Below, one piece after another: positions 7,859-15,862 of a DNA stretch of 64,000 bases. Position numbers and translations under genes: made by a program. Origin of the DNA: Allosphingosinicella sp042666435 (GTDB taxonomy: Bacteria > Pseudomonadota > Alphaproteobacteria > Sphingomonadales > Sphingomonadaceae); the NCBI RefSeq assembly GCF_042666435.1, contig NZ_JBHTDC010000002.1, positions 868,001-932,000 on the forward strand. Direction: 5' to 3'. Each line of letters begins with the position of its first letter. Position 1 is the stretch's first letter. Below the pieces are notes generated by a model. The model did no database searches. It had not been told where the DNA came from and saw only the letters and a list, made by a program, of their open reading frames with translations.

Positions 7859-8266
7859 CTAGCGCGTTAGACCAATCGTCTTCGTCTTGTGGAGGTCGTC
7901 GAGGGCAATCGCATAGCGGCGGGCTTCCGAGCCGAGATAGGGGTCCACCAAGCTGAAATCGAAGCCACTTTCGCGCGTCGCAGTCCAAATCTGCCCCACC
8001 ATGCAGGTCGCGACGGCATTCGAAACTTCTGGCGATGCCTGCTTCAGAAGCCTCTCCGCGAAGGCGAATAGCTTCTTTTTGTCGGTATCGGATACTGGCT
8101 GCCGCTTTGACGCAATGGCGGATCCGATCGCACGGAAGGCTTGGGTTACCTGCTCAGAGCCCGTCCAGCCGAACGACAGAGCCTCGTCGAAGCGGTGCTG
8201 TGTTTGAGGAGAAAGCGCCGCCAGCTGTCGCGCCGCTTCGAACTCGTTCAGATCAATTCTAGTCAT
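7859..8266 (-). CDS. Hypothetical protein
   Basis: A 135-residue protein starting MTRIDLNEFEAARQLAALS. It is mostly helical, without signal peptide or membrane segments; residues GWTGSEQVTQAFRAIG and FAFAERLLKQASPEVSNAVA stand out but do not point to a family I recognise. It is enclosed by copies 2 and 3 of the short palindrome and is convergent with the preceding gene. The composition is less GC-rich than the surroundings, which fits acquisition as a small cassette. Confidence 0.55.
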   Translation of the reverse strand: MTRIDLNEFEAARQLAALSPQTQHRFDEALSFGWTGSEQVTQAFRAIGSAIASKRQPVSDTDKKKLFAFAERLLKQASPEVSNAVATCMVGQIWTATRESGFDFSLVDPYLGSEARRYAIALDDLHKTKTIGLTR

Positions 8267-8292
8267 CAGAGCCAAGGTATCTAGGAGGTCGC

Positions 8293-8321
8293 GAATGTCC
8301 GCAATGGGTCGAAAGCAGACG
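8293..8321. repeat. Short palindrome, copy 3, degenerate right arm
   Basis: GAATGTCCGCAATGGGT followed by CGAAAGCAGACG. The left arm is identical to copies 1 and 2; the right arm has lost part of the pairing. Confidence 0.8.
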
Positions 8322-8332
8322 CCGATGGGAAG

Positions 8333-8752
8333 CTATTTCGCAAACAGCTTGGCCGGATCGCGCATCGCCTTCAGTTCCAGCGCATTGCCGGACGGGTCGA
8401 GGAAGAACATCGTCGCCTGCTCGCCCGGTTCGCCTGCGAAGCGCACGGTCGGCGCGATGACGAAGGCGGTGCCGGCGGCTTCCAGCCGCTCGGCCAGCGC
8501 GCGCCATTCCTCCAACGGCAGTACCGCGCCGAAATGCGGTACCGGCACGTCGTGGCCGTCGACCGGATTGGTATGCGCGCGCGGCTTCGCCTCGGGCGAG
8601 AGGTGCGCGACGATCTGGTGGCCGAAGAAATCATAATCGATCCAGCGCGCGTCGCTGCGCCCCTCCGGGCAGCCGAGCAGCCCGCCGTAAAAGGCGCGGG
8701 CGGCGTGAAGGTCGTGGACGGGAAAGGCGAGGTGAAAGGGCGGAAGGGTCAT
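8333..8752 (-). CDS. VOC family protein (glyoxalase / extradiol dioxygenase-like)
   Basis: A 139-residue protein with the paired beta-alpha-beta-beta-beta modules of the vicinal oxygen chelate fold: FHLAFPVHDLHAARAFYGGL at the start and TMFFLDPSGNALELKA at the end. Candidate metal ligands are the His in FHLAF, the His in PVPHFG and the Glu in LELK. It most resembles predicted dioxygenases of the COG3565 type. The start MTLPPFHLAF follows GAGGAG in the upstream bases. The substrate is unknown. Confidence 0.82.
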   Translation of the reverse strand: MTLPPFHLAFPVHDLHAARAFYGGLLGCPEGRSDARWIDYDFFGHQIVAHLSPEAKPRAHTNPVDGHDVPVPHFGAVLPLEEWRALAERLEAAGTAFVIAPTVRFAGEPGEQATMFFLDPSGNALELKAMRDPAKLFAK

Positions 8753-8910
8753 AAACTCCTCATAGCGAAAGAAGCGGCGCGGCGGAATGTCGGAAAACCA
8801 TCGCCAAGAGACAGGCCGCCGCCCCTGCCAGCACCGGCGTGTCAAAAAACACTTTCCTACAGCAACCTCTTTGGTTCACGTTCTGTTCCGAGTCGCCGGA
8901 GGAACGCGCC

Positions 8911-10038
8911 ATGGAGGATTACAACCCTTTGATCGACGGCCATACCGATCCGGCCAATGTCGGAAGCCTCGTCTCCCAATCGCTAGAAGACAGCTTCACC
9001 GAGACCGGGCGCCGGCTGCGCCATGACGGCTGGACGCCCGAGCGCGAGCGCATCTTCTGCGAACGCCTTTCCGAATGCGGAATCGTCGCCGACGCGGCCC
9101 GCGCCGCTGGAATGAGCGCGCAGAGCGCTTATGCCCATCGCAACCGCGCGGCCGGCCGCGCCTTTCATCTCGGCTGGGAAGCGGCTCTCATCCTCTCCCG
9201 CCGCCGCCTCTCCGACGAGCTCCTGTCGCGCGCCATGAACGGCTGCATCGAGGCCATCCACCGCGACGGCGCGATCGTCGCCGAAAAGCATCGCTACGAC
9301 AATCGCCTGTCGATGGCGGTGCTCACCCGGCTCGACCGCCAGACGGAGGACAGCCGCCAGGACGCATCCGCCGCGCGCGTCGTCGCCGACGAGTTCGAGC
9401 AATATCTCGATCTGCTCGCGACCGGCGGGGAGGGCGTGCGCGATTTCATAGGCGCGCGCCAACCAGCGGACGCGCCCATTCCGAGCCCGGAGGAGGCCCT
9501 GCTCGCCCGCCTCGAAAACTATCGCAAATATCGAGCCGGCTTCGCCGCCGAGATCGATGTCGCCGATCTCGATCCGGCGGCGATGGAGGATTGGACCGAG
9601 GACCAGATCGAGCGCGCCGACCTGAGCGGCCTGCTCGCCCGGCTCGGCCGGGACCAATGGCCGGCGGCGGTCCGCACGGCCGCTTTGGAGGAGTCGCATG
9701 GCATGTCTCAACTTCATCAACTTTACCGCCGCCTGAACCCGGAATCGACCGGGCCGGCGGACGATGAATTCGGCGGCCGCGACGTGTGGGATGACGAGGA
9801 TGGCAATTGGTGGACGGATTTTCCGCCGCCCGCCGGATTCGATGGCGAGGAGGATGGCGAATGGGGCGATCCCGATTACAAGCGCGCGCTGGCGGCCGAC
9901 GAGCAGGCGGTCATAGACGCCTGGAACGATGAGGATCGGGCTGATGAGCTCGCGGGGGCCGAGGCGGCGCGCAGGCGCTATTTCGGCGCCGACGCCGGCG
10001 ATGAGCCGGCTTGTAACGACTGCGGTTCCTCCACATAG
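8911..10038 (+). CDS. HTH-like hypothetical protein with acidic C-terminal tail
   Basis: A 375-residue protein. Residues near 40-75 (RIFCERLSECGIVADAARAA, then GMSAQSAYAHRNR) look like a helix-turn-helix of the kind seen in phage terminase small subunits. A helical middle follows (RRRLSDELLSRAMNG, HRYDNRLSMAVLTRLDRQ), and the C-terminal 110 residues are very acidic and Trp-rich. I know similar proteins from sphingomonads only as hypothetical. GGAGGAACG precedes the ATG at 8911. No phage genes surround it, so a chromosomal DNA-binding role is possible but unproven. Confidence 0.65.
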   Translation: MEDYNPLIDGHTDPANVGSLVSQSLEDSFTETGRRLRHDGWTPERERIFCERLSECGIVADAARAAGMSAQSAYAHRNRAAGRAFHLGWEAALILSRRRLSDELLSRAMNGCIEAIHRDGAIVAEKHRYDNRLSMAVLTRLDRQTEDSRQDASAARVVADEFEQYLDLLATGGEGVRDFIGARQPADAPIPSPEEALLARLENYRKYRAGFAAEIDVADLDPAAMEDWTEDQIERADLSGLLARLGRDQWPAAVRTAALEESHGMSQLHQLYRRLNPESTGPADDEFGGRDVWDDEDGNWWTDFPPPAGFDGEEDGEWGDPDYKRALAADEQAVIDAWNDEDRADELAGAEAARRRYFGADAGDEPACNDCGSST

Positions 10039-10047
10039 CAAGGCCGC

Positions 10048-11712
10048 ATGAAATTCCTCGCTTTGTCCTTCCTCGCCGGCTTGGTCGCCGCCTGCGGCTT
10101 CGAGCCGCTGGCGCTGTGGCCGCTCACCATCCTCGGTTTCGCCGGCTTGCTGTGGCTGGTCCATCGCGCGCCGACACTGCGCTCCGCGCTGGCGCGGGGC
10201 TGGTGGTTCGGGGTTGGCCATTTCGTCTTGGGCCTCAACTGGATCGCCACCGCCTTCACCTTTCAGGCGGCGATGCCGGCCTGGCTGGGCTGGGTGTCGG
10301 TGGTCCTGCTCTCGCTCTATCTCGCAGTCTATCCGGCGATGGCGGCGGGGCTGGCATGGCGCTGGGGAATCAATCGCGCCCAAGCCCCCCACCGTCATTC
10401 CCGCGAAAGCGGGGGCCGAAGACGACCGCGGGTCAATCTCACTTCTTCCGCTCAGTCCGAGGTGAAAGAGCAGCGGGATTCCCGCTTTCGCGGGAATGAC
10501 GAGGATGGGGGTTGGCCGCAGTTGGCCTTCATCCTCCTCTTCGCCGCCGCCTGGATCGTCACCGAATGGCTCCGGGCGACGATGTTCACCGGCTTCGCCT
10601 GGAACCCGGCCGGCGTGGTGCTGATCGATTCCTGGACGGCCTCGTTTGCGACGTTGGTGGGAACATACGGACTTTCAGGCATCGTCATTCTGCTGGCGGG
10701 CCTTGCCTTGTTCATCCTCTCGTGGCGTTCGCGCTGGCGCTTCCTCGCGCTCGCCGCGCTTGTCCTCGTGGTCATGATCGACCTCAACCTCGTCTCCCGG
10801 CAGGACGAGGCGAGGCTGGCGGAGCAGCCGCTGGTCCGGATCGTCCAGCCGAATATCGGCCAGGAGCATAAATGGACCGAGAGCTTCGCCGAGCGCAATT
10901 TCGAGCGGCTGCGGCGGCTGTCCGGGGCTCCGGGCGCGGAACCCCGGTTGCTGCTCTGGCCCGAGGCGGCGGTGACTGAGCCGTTGCGCGACGAAAGGGT
11001 TGATCCCTTCTACCAGCGCCGGGCGGAGCGGCTGCGGGAGCAGGTGGGGCAATTGCTCGGCCCGGGCGACATGCTCCTGACCGGCGGCTTCACCTTCCGG
11101 TCCGAAGACGGCGTGGAGGTCAGCAGCGCCACCAATAGCGTGTTCGCGATCGACGGGCGCGGGCGCATCCTCGGCCATTACGACAAGGCGCATCTGGTGC
11201 CCTATGGCGAATATCTGCCGGCGCGGCCTTTATTGTCGCGGATCGGTCTGTCGCGGCTCGCTCCCGGCGATTTCGACCTGGATTCGGGGCCGGGGCCGCG
11301 CACCCTGAACCTGCCCGGCATCGGCGCGATCGGCTTCCAGATCTGCTACGAGATCATCTTTTCGGGCCATGTCGTCGATCCGGACAACCGCCCGGACTTC
11401 ATCTTCAATCCTTCGAACGACGCCTGGTTCGGCGCCTGGGGTCCGCCCCAGCATCTGGCGCAGGCGCGGATGCGGGCGCTGGAGGAGGGCCTGCCGGTGC
11501 TGCGCGCGACGCCGACCGGCATTTCGGCGGTGATCGACGCCAACGGCCGTCTGCTCCACAGCCTGCCATGGCGCGCGGCGGGCGTGATCGACGCGCGGCT
11601 GCCGCCGCCCGAGCCGCCGACATTGTTCGCGCGGCTCGGCAATGTCCTGCCCTTCCTGCTCGCTTTGCTGCTCGTCGCGCTCGCGATTGCAGTCCCGCGC
11701 AAAGGACGCTAG
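10048..11712 (+). CDS. lnt: Apolipoprotein N-acyltransferase with in-frame repeat insertion
   Basis: Lnt adds the third acyl chain to the N-terminal Cys of lipoproteins at the inner membrane. N-terminal membrane helices are followed by a nitrilase domain in which the catalytic triad is visible: Glu306 (LLWPEAAV), Lys380 (YDKAHLVP) and Cys433 (GFQICYEI). All three are offset by about 39-46 from E. coli Lnt, and much of that offset is the extra block at residues 116-151. That block (HSRESGGRR...DSRFRGND) comes from a palindromic repeat and lies in a loop between membrane segments, after LAWRWG and before WPQLAFILLFAAAW. A C-terminal membrane helix ends the protein. The gene starts 10 nt after the previous stop. 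Confidence 0.93.
   Translation: MKFLALSFLAGLVAACGFEPLALWPLTILGFAGLLWLVHRAPTLRSALARGWWFGVGHFVLGLNWIATAFTFQAAMPAWLGWVSVVLLSLYLAVYPAMAAGLAWRWGINRAQAPHRHSRESGGRRRPRVNLTSSAQSEVKEQRDSRFRGNDEDGGWPQLAFILLFAAAWIVTEWLRATMFTGFAWNPAGVVLIDSWTASFATLVGTYGLSGIVILLAGLALFILSWRSRWRFLALAALVLVVMIDLNLVSRQDEARLAEQPLVRIVQPNIGQEHKWTESFAERNFERLRRLSGAPGAEPRLLLWPEAAVTEPLRDERVDPFYQRRAERLREQVGQLLGPGDMLLTGGFTFRSEDGVEVSSATNSVFAIDGRGRILGHYDKAHLVPYGEYLPARPLLSRIGLSRLAPGDFDLDSGPGPRTLNLPGIGAIGFQICYEIIFSGHVVDPDNRPDFIFNPSNDAWFGAWGPPQHLAQARMRALEEGLPVLRATPTGISAVIDANGRLLHSLPWRAAGVIDARLPPPEPPTLFARLGNVLPFLLALLLVALAIAVPRKGR
10394..10500. repeat. Palindromic repeat, GTCATTCCCGCGAAAGCGGG family, in frame inside lnt
   Basis: GTCATTCCCGCGAAAGCGGG at the left is mirrored by CCCGCTTTCGCGGGAATGAC at the right. 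It is open in the lnt frame. Same family as 20473-20532, 23754-23834, 25238-25329 and 36910-36992. Confidence 0.88.
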
Positions 11713-11723
11713 AGGGCACATAT

Positions 11724-11771
11724 AAGGATATGTTTATATCCGCATTTCTCCTTGTCGCTCCTTAGAAAAGG
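11724..11771 (+). promoter_or_regulatory. Possible structured leader upstream of metK
   Basis: The perfect hairpin GGATAT-GTTT-ATATCC (11726-11741) overlaps AAGGA (11724-11728). That pentamer can also pair with either of two downstream TCCTT copies (11749-11753, 11759-11763), and these could in turn pair with the Shine-Dalgarno-like AAAAGG at 11766-11771. It does not match the SAM riboswitch consensus sequences I know. Regulatory function is a guess from the competing pairings. Confidence 0.3.
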
Positions 11772-11783
11772 CCGATTCTCGCG

Positions 11784-12965
11784 ATGCGCAGCAATTTCCT
11801 CTTCACGTCCGAGTCGGTGTCCGAGGGCCATCCCGACAAGGTCGCCGACCAGATTTCCGACGCCGTCGTCGACCTGTTCATCGGCCGCGACCCGGAGGCG
11901 CGCGTCGCCTGCGAGACGATGGTGACGACCAACCGCATCATCCTCGCCGGCGAGGTGCGCTGCCGCGAGGAGGTGACGCCCACGGTCGCCGAGATCGAGC
12001 AGGCCGCGCGCGATACGGTCAAGAGGATCGGCTATGAGCAGCGCGGCTTCCACTGGCAGTTCGCCGAGTTCGCCTGCCACCTGCACGGCCAGTCGGCGCA
12101 TATCGCCCAGGGCGTGGACGAGAGCGGCAACAAGGACGAGGGCGCCGGCGATCAGGGCATCATGTTCGGCTATGCCTCGGATGAGACGCCGGACCTGATG
12201 CCGGCGACGCTTTATTATTCGCACCGCATTCTCGAAAAGCTCGCGCTCGATCGCCACACCAGGGCGGTCGATTTCCTCGAGCCCGACGCCAAGAGCCAGG
12301 TCACTTTGGCCTACGAGAATGAGAAGCCGGTGCGCGCCACCGCTCTCGTGGTTTCGACCCAGCATTCGGGCGAGTTCAGCAACGATGCCGGGCAGAAGCG
12401 CCTGCGCGACTACGTCAAGGGCGTGATGAACGACGTCCTGCCGCGCGGCTGGATGCCGGGCGACGACAATGCGATCTTCGTCAACCCGACCGGCCTGTTC
12501 GAGATTGGCGGCCCCGACGGCGACGCCGGCCTCACCGGCCGCAAGATCATCGTCGACACCTATGGCGGCGCGGCACCGCATGGCGGCGGCGCCTTCTCCG
12601 GCAAGGATCCGACCAAGGTCGATCGTTCGGCCGCCTATGTGAGCCGCTATCTCGCCAAGAACATTGTCGCCGCCGGCCTCGCCCGCCGCGTCACCATCCA
12701 ACTCAGCTACGCGATCGGCGTCGCCGAGCCGCTGTCGCTCTATGTCGACACCCACGGCACCGGAACGGTCGATGAATCGAAGCTGGAAGCGATCCTGCCC
12801 CAGCTCGTCCGCCTGACCCCCAAGGGCATCCGCACCCATCTCGGCCTCAACAAGGCGATCTACCTCCCCACCGCCGCCTACGGCCATTTCGGCCGCACCC
12901 CCGACGGCGACCTCTTCACCTGGGAAAAGACCGACCTCGTCGACGCGCTGAAGCAGGCGGTGTGA
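11784..12965 (+). CDS. metK: S-adenosylmethionine synthetase
   Basis: A 393-residue MetK, normal for the family. The N terminus has FTSESVSEGHPDKVADQISD, the ATP-binding region shows EGAGDQGIMFGYA, and the P-loop-like GGGAFSGKDPTKVDRSAAY is intact. It makes S-adenosylmethionine from methionine and ATP in the cytoplasm. The next gene, trmB, uses S-adenosylmethionine and starts 13 nt after the stop, so the two are probably co-transcribed. Upstream bases may form a regulatory hairpin. Confidence 0.97.
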   Translation: MRSNFLFTSESVSEGHPDKVADQISDAVVDLFIGRDPEARVACETMVTTNRIILAGEVRCREEVTPTVAEIEQAARDTVKRIGYEQRGFHWQFAEFACHLHGQSAHIAQGVDESGNKDEGAGDQGIMFGYASDETPDLMPATLYYSHRILEKLALDRHTRAVDFLEPDAKSQVTLAYENEKPVRATALVVSTQHSGEFSNDAGQKRLRDYVKGVMNDVLPRGWMPGDDNAIFVNPTGLFEIGGPDGDAGLTGRKIIVDTYGGAAPHGGGAFSGKDPTKVDRSAAYVSRYLAKNIVAAGLARRVTIQLSYAIGVAEPLSLYVDTHGTGTVDESKLEAILPQLVRLTPKGIRTHLGLNKAIYLPTAAYGHFGRTPDGDLFTWEKTDLVDALKQAV

Positions 12966-12978
12966 CGTTGGCGGGCGG

Positions 12979-13662
12979 ATGATGTCCGATCCCACCACCA
13001 TCCGCCGACTCTATGGCCGGCGATCCGGTCACAAGCTTCGTCAGGGGCAGGCGGCGCTCGTCGAGGAATTGCTGCCAGCGATCAGCGTGCCCGAGGAGGG
13101 GGCGCTGAGTGCGCAAAGCCTGTTCGGCGATGAGCGCCCGCTCCATTTCGAGATCGGCTTCGGTTCGGGAGAGCATCTCGCCTTTCGCGCCGACCTGCTG
13201 CCGGACCACGGCTTCATCGGCTGCGAGCCTTTCCTCAACGGCGTGGTCGGGGCGCTGGCCCATGTCCGCGACAAGGCCCTGCCCAATGTCCGCCTCCACA
13301 TGGGCGATGCTCTGGGCGTATTGGAGCGGCTGCCCGACGCCTCGCTGCGCTTCGTCTATCTGCTCCACCCCGATCCCTGGCCCAAGGCGCGCCACGCCAA
13401 GCGCCGCATGGTCAATCACGGCCCGCTCGACCTGATCGCGGCCAAGCTCCAGCCCGGCGCCGAGTTCCGGCTCGGCACTGACGATCCGACCTATTGCCGC
13501 TGGTCGATGATGGTCATGAACCAGCGCCGCGACTTCGAGTGGCTCGCCGAGAGCGCCGGAGACTTCCTCGTCCGTCCCGGCGGCTGGCCCGAGACACGCT
13601 ACGAAGCCAAGGCGCGCCGCAAGGGCCACGAAGTCTGGTACTTCCGGTACCGGCGGGTCTGA
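12979..13662 (+). CDS. trmB: tRNA (guanine-N7)-methyltransferase
   Basis: A 227-residue TrmB that methylates G46 in tRNA. The SAM-binding motif FEIGFGSGEHLAFRA, then FIGCEPFLNGV, the PWPKARHAKRRM signature and the C-terminal ETRYEAKARRKGHEVWYF are all present. Two ATGs sit side by side at 12979 and 12982, with GGCGG just upstream. It directly follows metK. Confidence 0.95.
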   Translation: MMSDPTTIRRLYGRRSGHKLRQGQAALVEELLPAISVPEEGALSAQSLFGDERPLHFEIGFGSGEHLAFRADLLPDHGFIGCEPFLNGVVGALAHVRDKALPNVRLHMGDALGVLERLPDASLRFVYLLHPDPWPKARHAKRRMVNHGPLDLIAAKLQPGAEFRLGTDDPTYCRWSMMVMNQRRDFEWLAESAGDFLVRPGGWPETRYEAKARRKGHEVWYFRYRRV

Positions 13663-13678
13663 ACAGGTTCGTTGTCGG

Positions 13679-14584
13679 TCAGTTCAGGCTCGCCGCGAGG
13701 CTCGAACCGTCATTCTCTCCGATTACTTGGCCGCGTGTGCTCGCAACCGGTGCCTTCTCGGAGCGTGAGGCCTTCGGAAAGACCGACAGGCTCAGCAGAT
13801 AGCCGATCACCGCGCTGCCGCCATAACCTACCAAAGGCGTCGGATAATTGCCGAGCGCCGCGGCGGCGATGATCGCAAGCCAGATTGTGCCGAACAGGAC
13901 AGAGGCATGGCGATGACCCTGACCCCATCCGCTGATGGCGGGGACAAGAAGCAGCGCCGCTCCGCCGACGACGGCGATTCCGGCCAAGGGATGGACGTCG
14001 AACGCCGAATAGAAAATGCCGTCCACATAGGGCATCGCCGGCAGGCCGTCGGGCCGCAGCACCGTCACGGCGAAACAGGCAATGGCACCCAGCAAGCCCG
14101 CCGCAGACCAAGGATCGCGACTCCAAAGAGCGAGCGCGGCCAGGCTCGCGGCGAGGGCACCCGCCATGGCGCGATCGGGCTGGATCGCGAGCGCGACGGC
14201 GGCGAGAAGAGCGCCCGCCATCGCCAGCGGCTCCCGCGTGCGGGCGAGAAGGACGACCAGCATCGGCAGCAGGATCAGGCTGGGCTGTATCAATATTGGC
14301 CCAAGCTTCGCCCAGCGTGTCGCGCCTTCGCCCGAGACGCCGAACAAAGCTGTCGCCATCAGGGCCAGGCCGATGGCCAACGCCACCGGGGCATTGCGAA
14401 GCCGTGCGGGCAGCTGGTCGACCGCCGCGAACAGCAGCAACCCGATCAGCAAAGCCGCTCCATTGACGAACGGATATCGCCCCGGGGCGCCGGCGGCCAT
14501 CATATAGGCGATACCCGATCCGACGGCCGCGACGGCGCAGGCGATGCCGACGGACCGCATATCCTTCAGCAAGCCGGTCATCAT
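13679..14584 (-). CDS. Short SEDS-like (FtsW/RodA-like) membrane protein
   Basis: A 301-residue multi-pass membrane protein with about nine hydrophobic segments. Three stretches echo the FtsW/RodA family: GATRWAKLGPILIQPS at about 87-102 (family GAxRWxxLGxxxxQPSE), AIQPD at 133-137 (family QPDxG), and TPLVGYGGSAV at 249-259 (family PLPxVSYGGSS). Asp188 in MPYVDGIFYS may correspond to the catalytic Asp of the TDFIF motif, but alignment there is uncertain. The protein is some 70-100 residues shorter than RodA and lacks most of the large periplasmic loop. It could be a diverged peptidoglycan polymerase or a non-catalytic relative. GGGGATAAG precedes two tandem ATGs. Confidence 0.65.
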   Translation of the reverse strand: MMTGLLKDMRSVGIACAVAAVGSGIAYMMAAGAPGRYPFVNGAALLIGLLLFAAVDQLPARLRNAPVALAIGLALMATALFGVSGEGATRWAKLGPILIQPSLILLPMLVVLLARTREPLAMAGALLAAVALAIQPDRAMAGALAASLAALALWSRDPWSAAGLLGAIACFAVTVLRPDGLPAMPYVDGIFYSAFDVHPLAGIAVVGGAALLLVPAISGWGQGHRHASVLFGTIWLAIIAAAALGNYPTPLVGYGGSAVIGYLLSLSVFPKASRSEKAPVASTRGQVIGENDGSSLAASLN

Positions 14585-14609
14585 CTTATCCCCCCAAGAA
14601 CGCCACGGA

Positions 14610-15770
14610 TCATCCCGCCGGCGTCAGCTTCAGCAGCCGTCCACCCGATCCCTCGTCCTCATCCTCCAGCAGCCAGATCGCACCGTCCGGGCCCTGCTCG
14701 ACCTCGCGGATGCGCTGGCCCATGTCCCAGCGGTCGCCGACCTTGGCATTGGTGCCGTCCAGATCGATGCGCAAGAGCGCCTGGCCCGAGAGGCCGCCCA
14801 TCAAGGCGTCGCCCCGCCATTGGGGAAACATGTCGCCGGAATAGACGATGAGGCCGGCGGGCGAGACGACCGGCGTCCAGGTGATCTTCGGCGCGGCGAA
14901 TTCGGGCCTCGTGTCGTGGTCGGGTATCTCCCTGCCGTCATAATGGTCGCCGTTGGAGACGATCGGATAGCCGTAATTCCTTCCCCTCTCGATCAGGTTG
15001 AACTCATCTCCGCCGGCCGGACCCATTTCATGCTCCCACAGCCGCCCCTCGGCGTCGAACGCGATCCCGAGCGGGTTGCGGTGGCCCAGCGTCCAGATCT
15101 GCGCGGTGACGCGGCCCTGATCGTAGAAGGGATTGTCGCCCGGCACACCGCCGGCGTCGGTCAGGCGGATGATCTTGCCGAGAGTGGCGTTCCTGTCCTG
15201 CGCCGGGTCGAATTTCTGCCGGTCTCCGTTGGAGATGAAGAGGAATCCGTCGGGCGAGAAAGCGAGGCGGTGGCCGTAATGGCCGCGACCGGTGACCTTG
15301 GGCTCCTGCCGCCAGATCACCTGCATGTCGTCGATCCGGGCGGTTTCGCCCATCAGGATCAGCTTGCCGCGCCCGACGGCGGCGCCGCGCGTGTCGCCTT
15401 CGCCGGCTTCGGCCCAGCTCAGATAGATGAAATTGTTATTCGCGAAATCCGGGTGAAGGACGACGTCACCGAGGCCGCCCTGGCCGCCATAATCGACGGC
15501 CGGGACGCCCGGCACCTCGGAGACGGGGCCGCCGTCGTTCCACAGCATCAGCCGGCCCTTCTTCTCGGTGATGAGCGCCTGGCCGGTGGCGGGGATGAAG
15601 GTCATCGCCCAAGGCTCCTCGAACTGGGCGATATCCTGCACCTGGAACGGCCGCTCGCCGGGCGCAGAGGTCGGAGCGGGCTGGGCCGCCGAAGCGTTGG
15701 TGGCGGTGCTTTCCGACGGGTTGCAGGCGGCGAGCAGAATGGCTGTCGTGACGAGGAGGAGAGAGCGCAT
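14610..15770 (-). CDS. PQQ-dependent aldose sugar dehydrogenase-like lipoprotein (YliI/Asd family)
   Basis: A 386-residue six-bladed beta-propeller of the soluble glucose dehydrogenase family. The signal peptide ends in the lipobox LAAC (Cys16), so it is anchored in the envelope. Family features include AMTFIPATGQALITEKKGRL, GGLGDVVLHPDF, GHRLAFSPDG, LGHRNPLGIAFD and WEHEMGPAGGDEFN. Such enzymes oxidise aldose sugars in the periplasm using PQQ. Whether this strain makes PQQ cannot be seen here. It lies 25 nt upstream of the SEDS-like gene on the same strand, so the two may share a transcript. Confidence 0.88.
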   Translation of the reverse strand: MRSLLLVTTAILLAACNPSESTATNASAAQPAPTSAPGERPFQVQDIAQFEEPWAMTFIPATGQALITEKKGRLMLWNDGGPVSEVPGVPAVDYGGQGGLGDVVLHPDFANNNFIYLSWAEAGEGDTRGAAVGRGKLILMGETARIDDMQVIWRQEPKVTGRGHYGHRLAFSPDGFLFISNGDRQKFDPAQDRNATLGKIIRLTDAGGVPGDNPFYDQGRVTAQIWTLGHRNPLGIAFDAEGRLWEHEMGPAGGDEFNLIERGRNYGYPIVSNGDHYDGREIPDHDTRPEFAAPKITWTPVVSPAGLIVYSGDMFPQWRGDALMGGLSGQALLRIDLDGTNAKVGDRWDMGQRIREVEQGPDGAIWLLEDEDEGSGGRLLKLTPAG

Positions 15771-15862
15771 CGGGGAACCTCCGAATTGGGGCTTGTCGCG
15801 AAACGAACCTTTCCGTGTCCGCGCTGTTGCGTCAAGGTGGACGCGCCCGATCGGGATATGAG

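Noticed and set aside
8911..10038. Prophage remnant, based on a terminase-small-subunit-like HTH
   Set aside because: No portal, capsid, integrase or large terminase genes are near, and similar proteins occur as stand-alone chromosomal genes in sphingomonads.
11713..11783. A known SAM or SAM/SAH riboswitch before metK
   Set aside because: The leader does not contain the conserved core bases of the SAM-II or SAM/SAH types that I know; only generic hairpins are seen.
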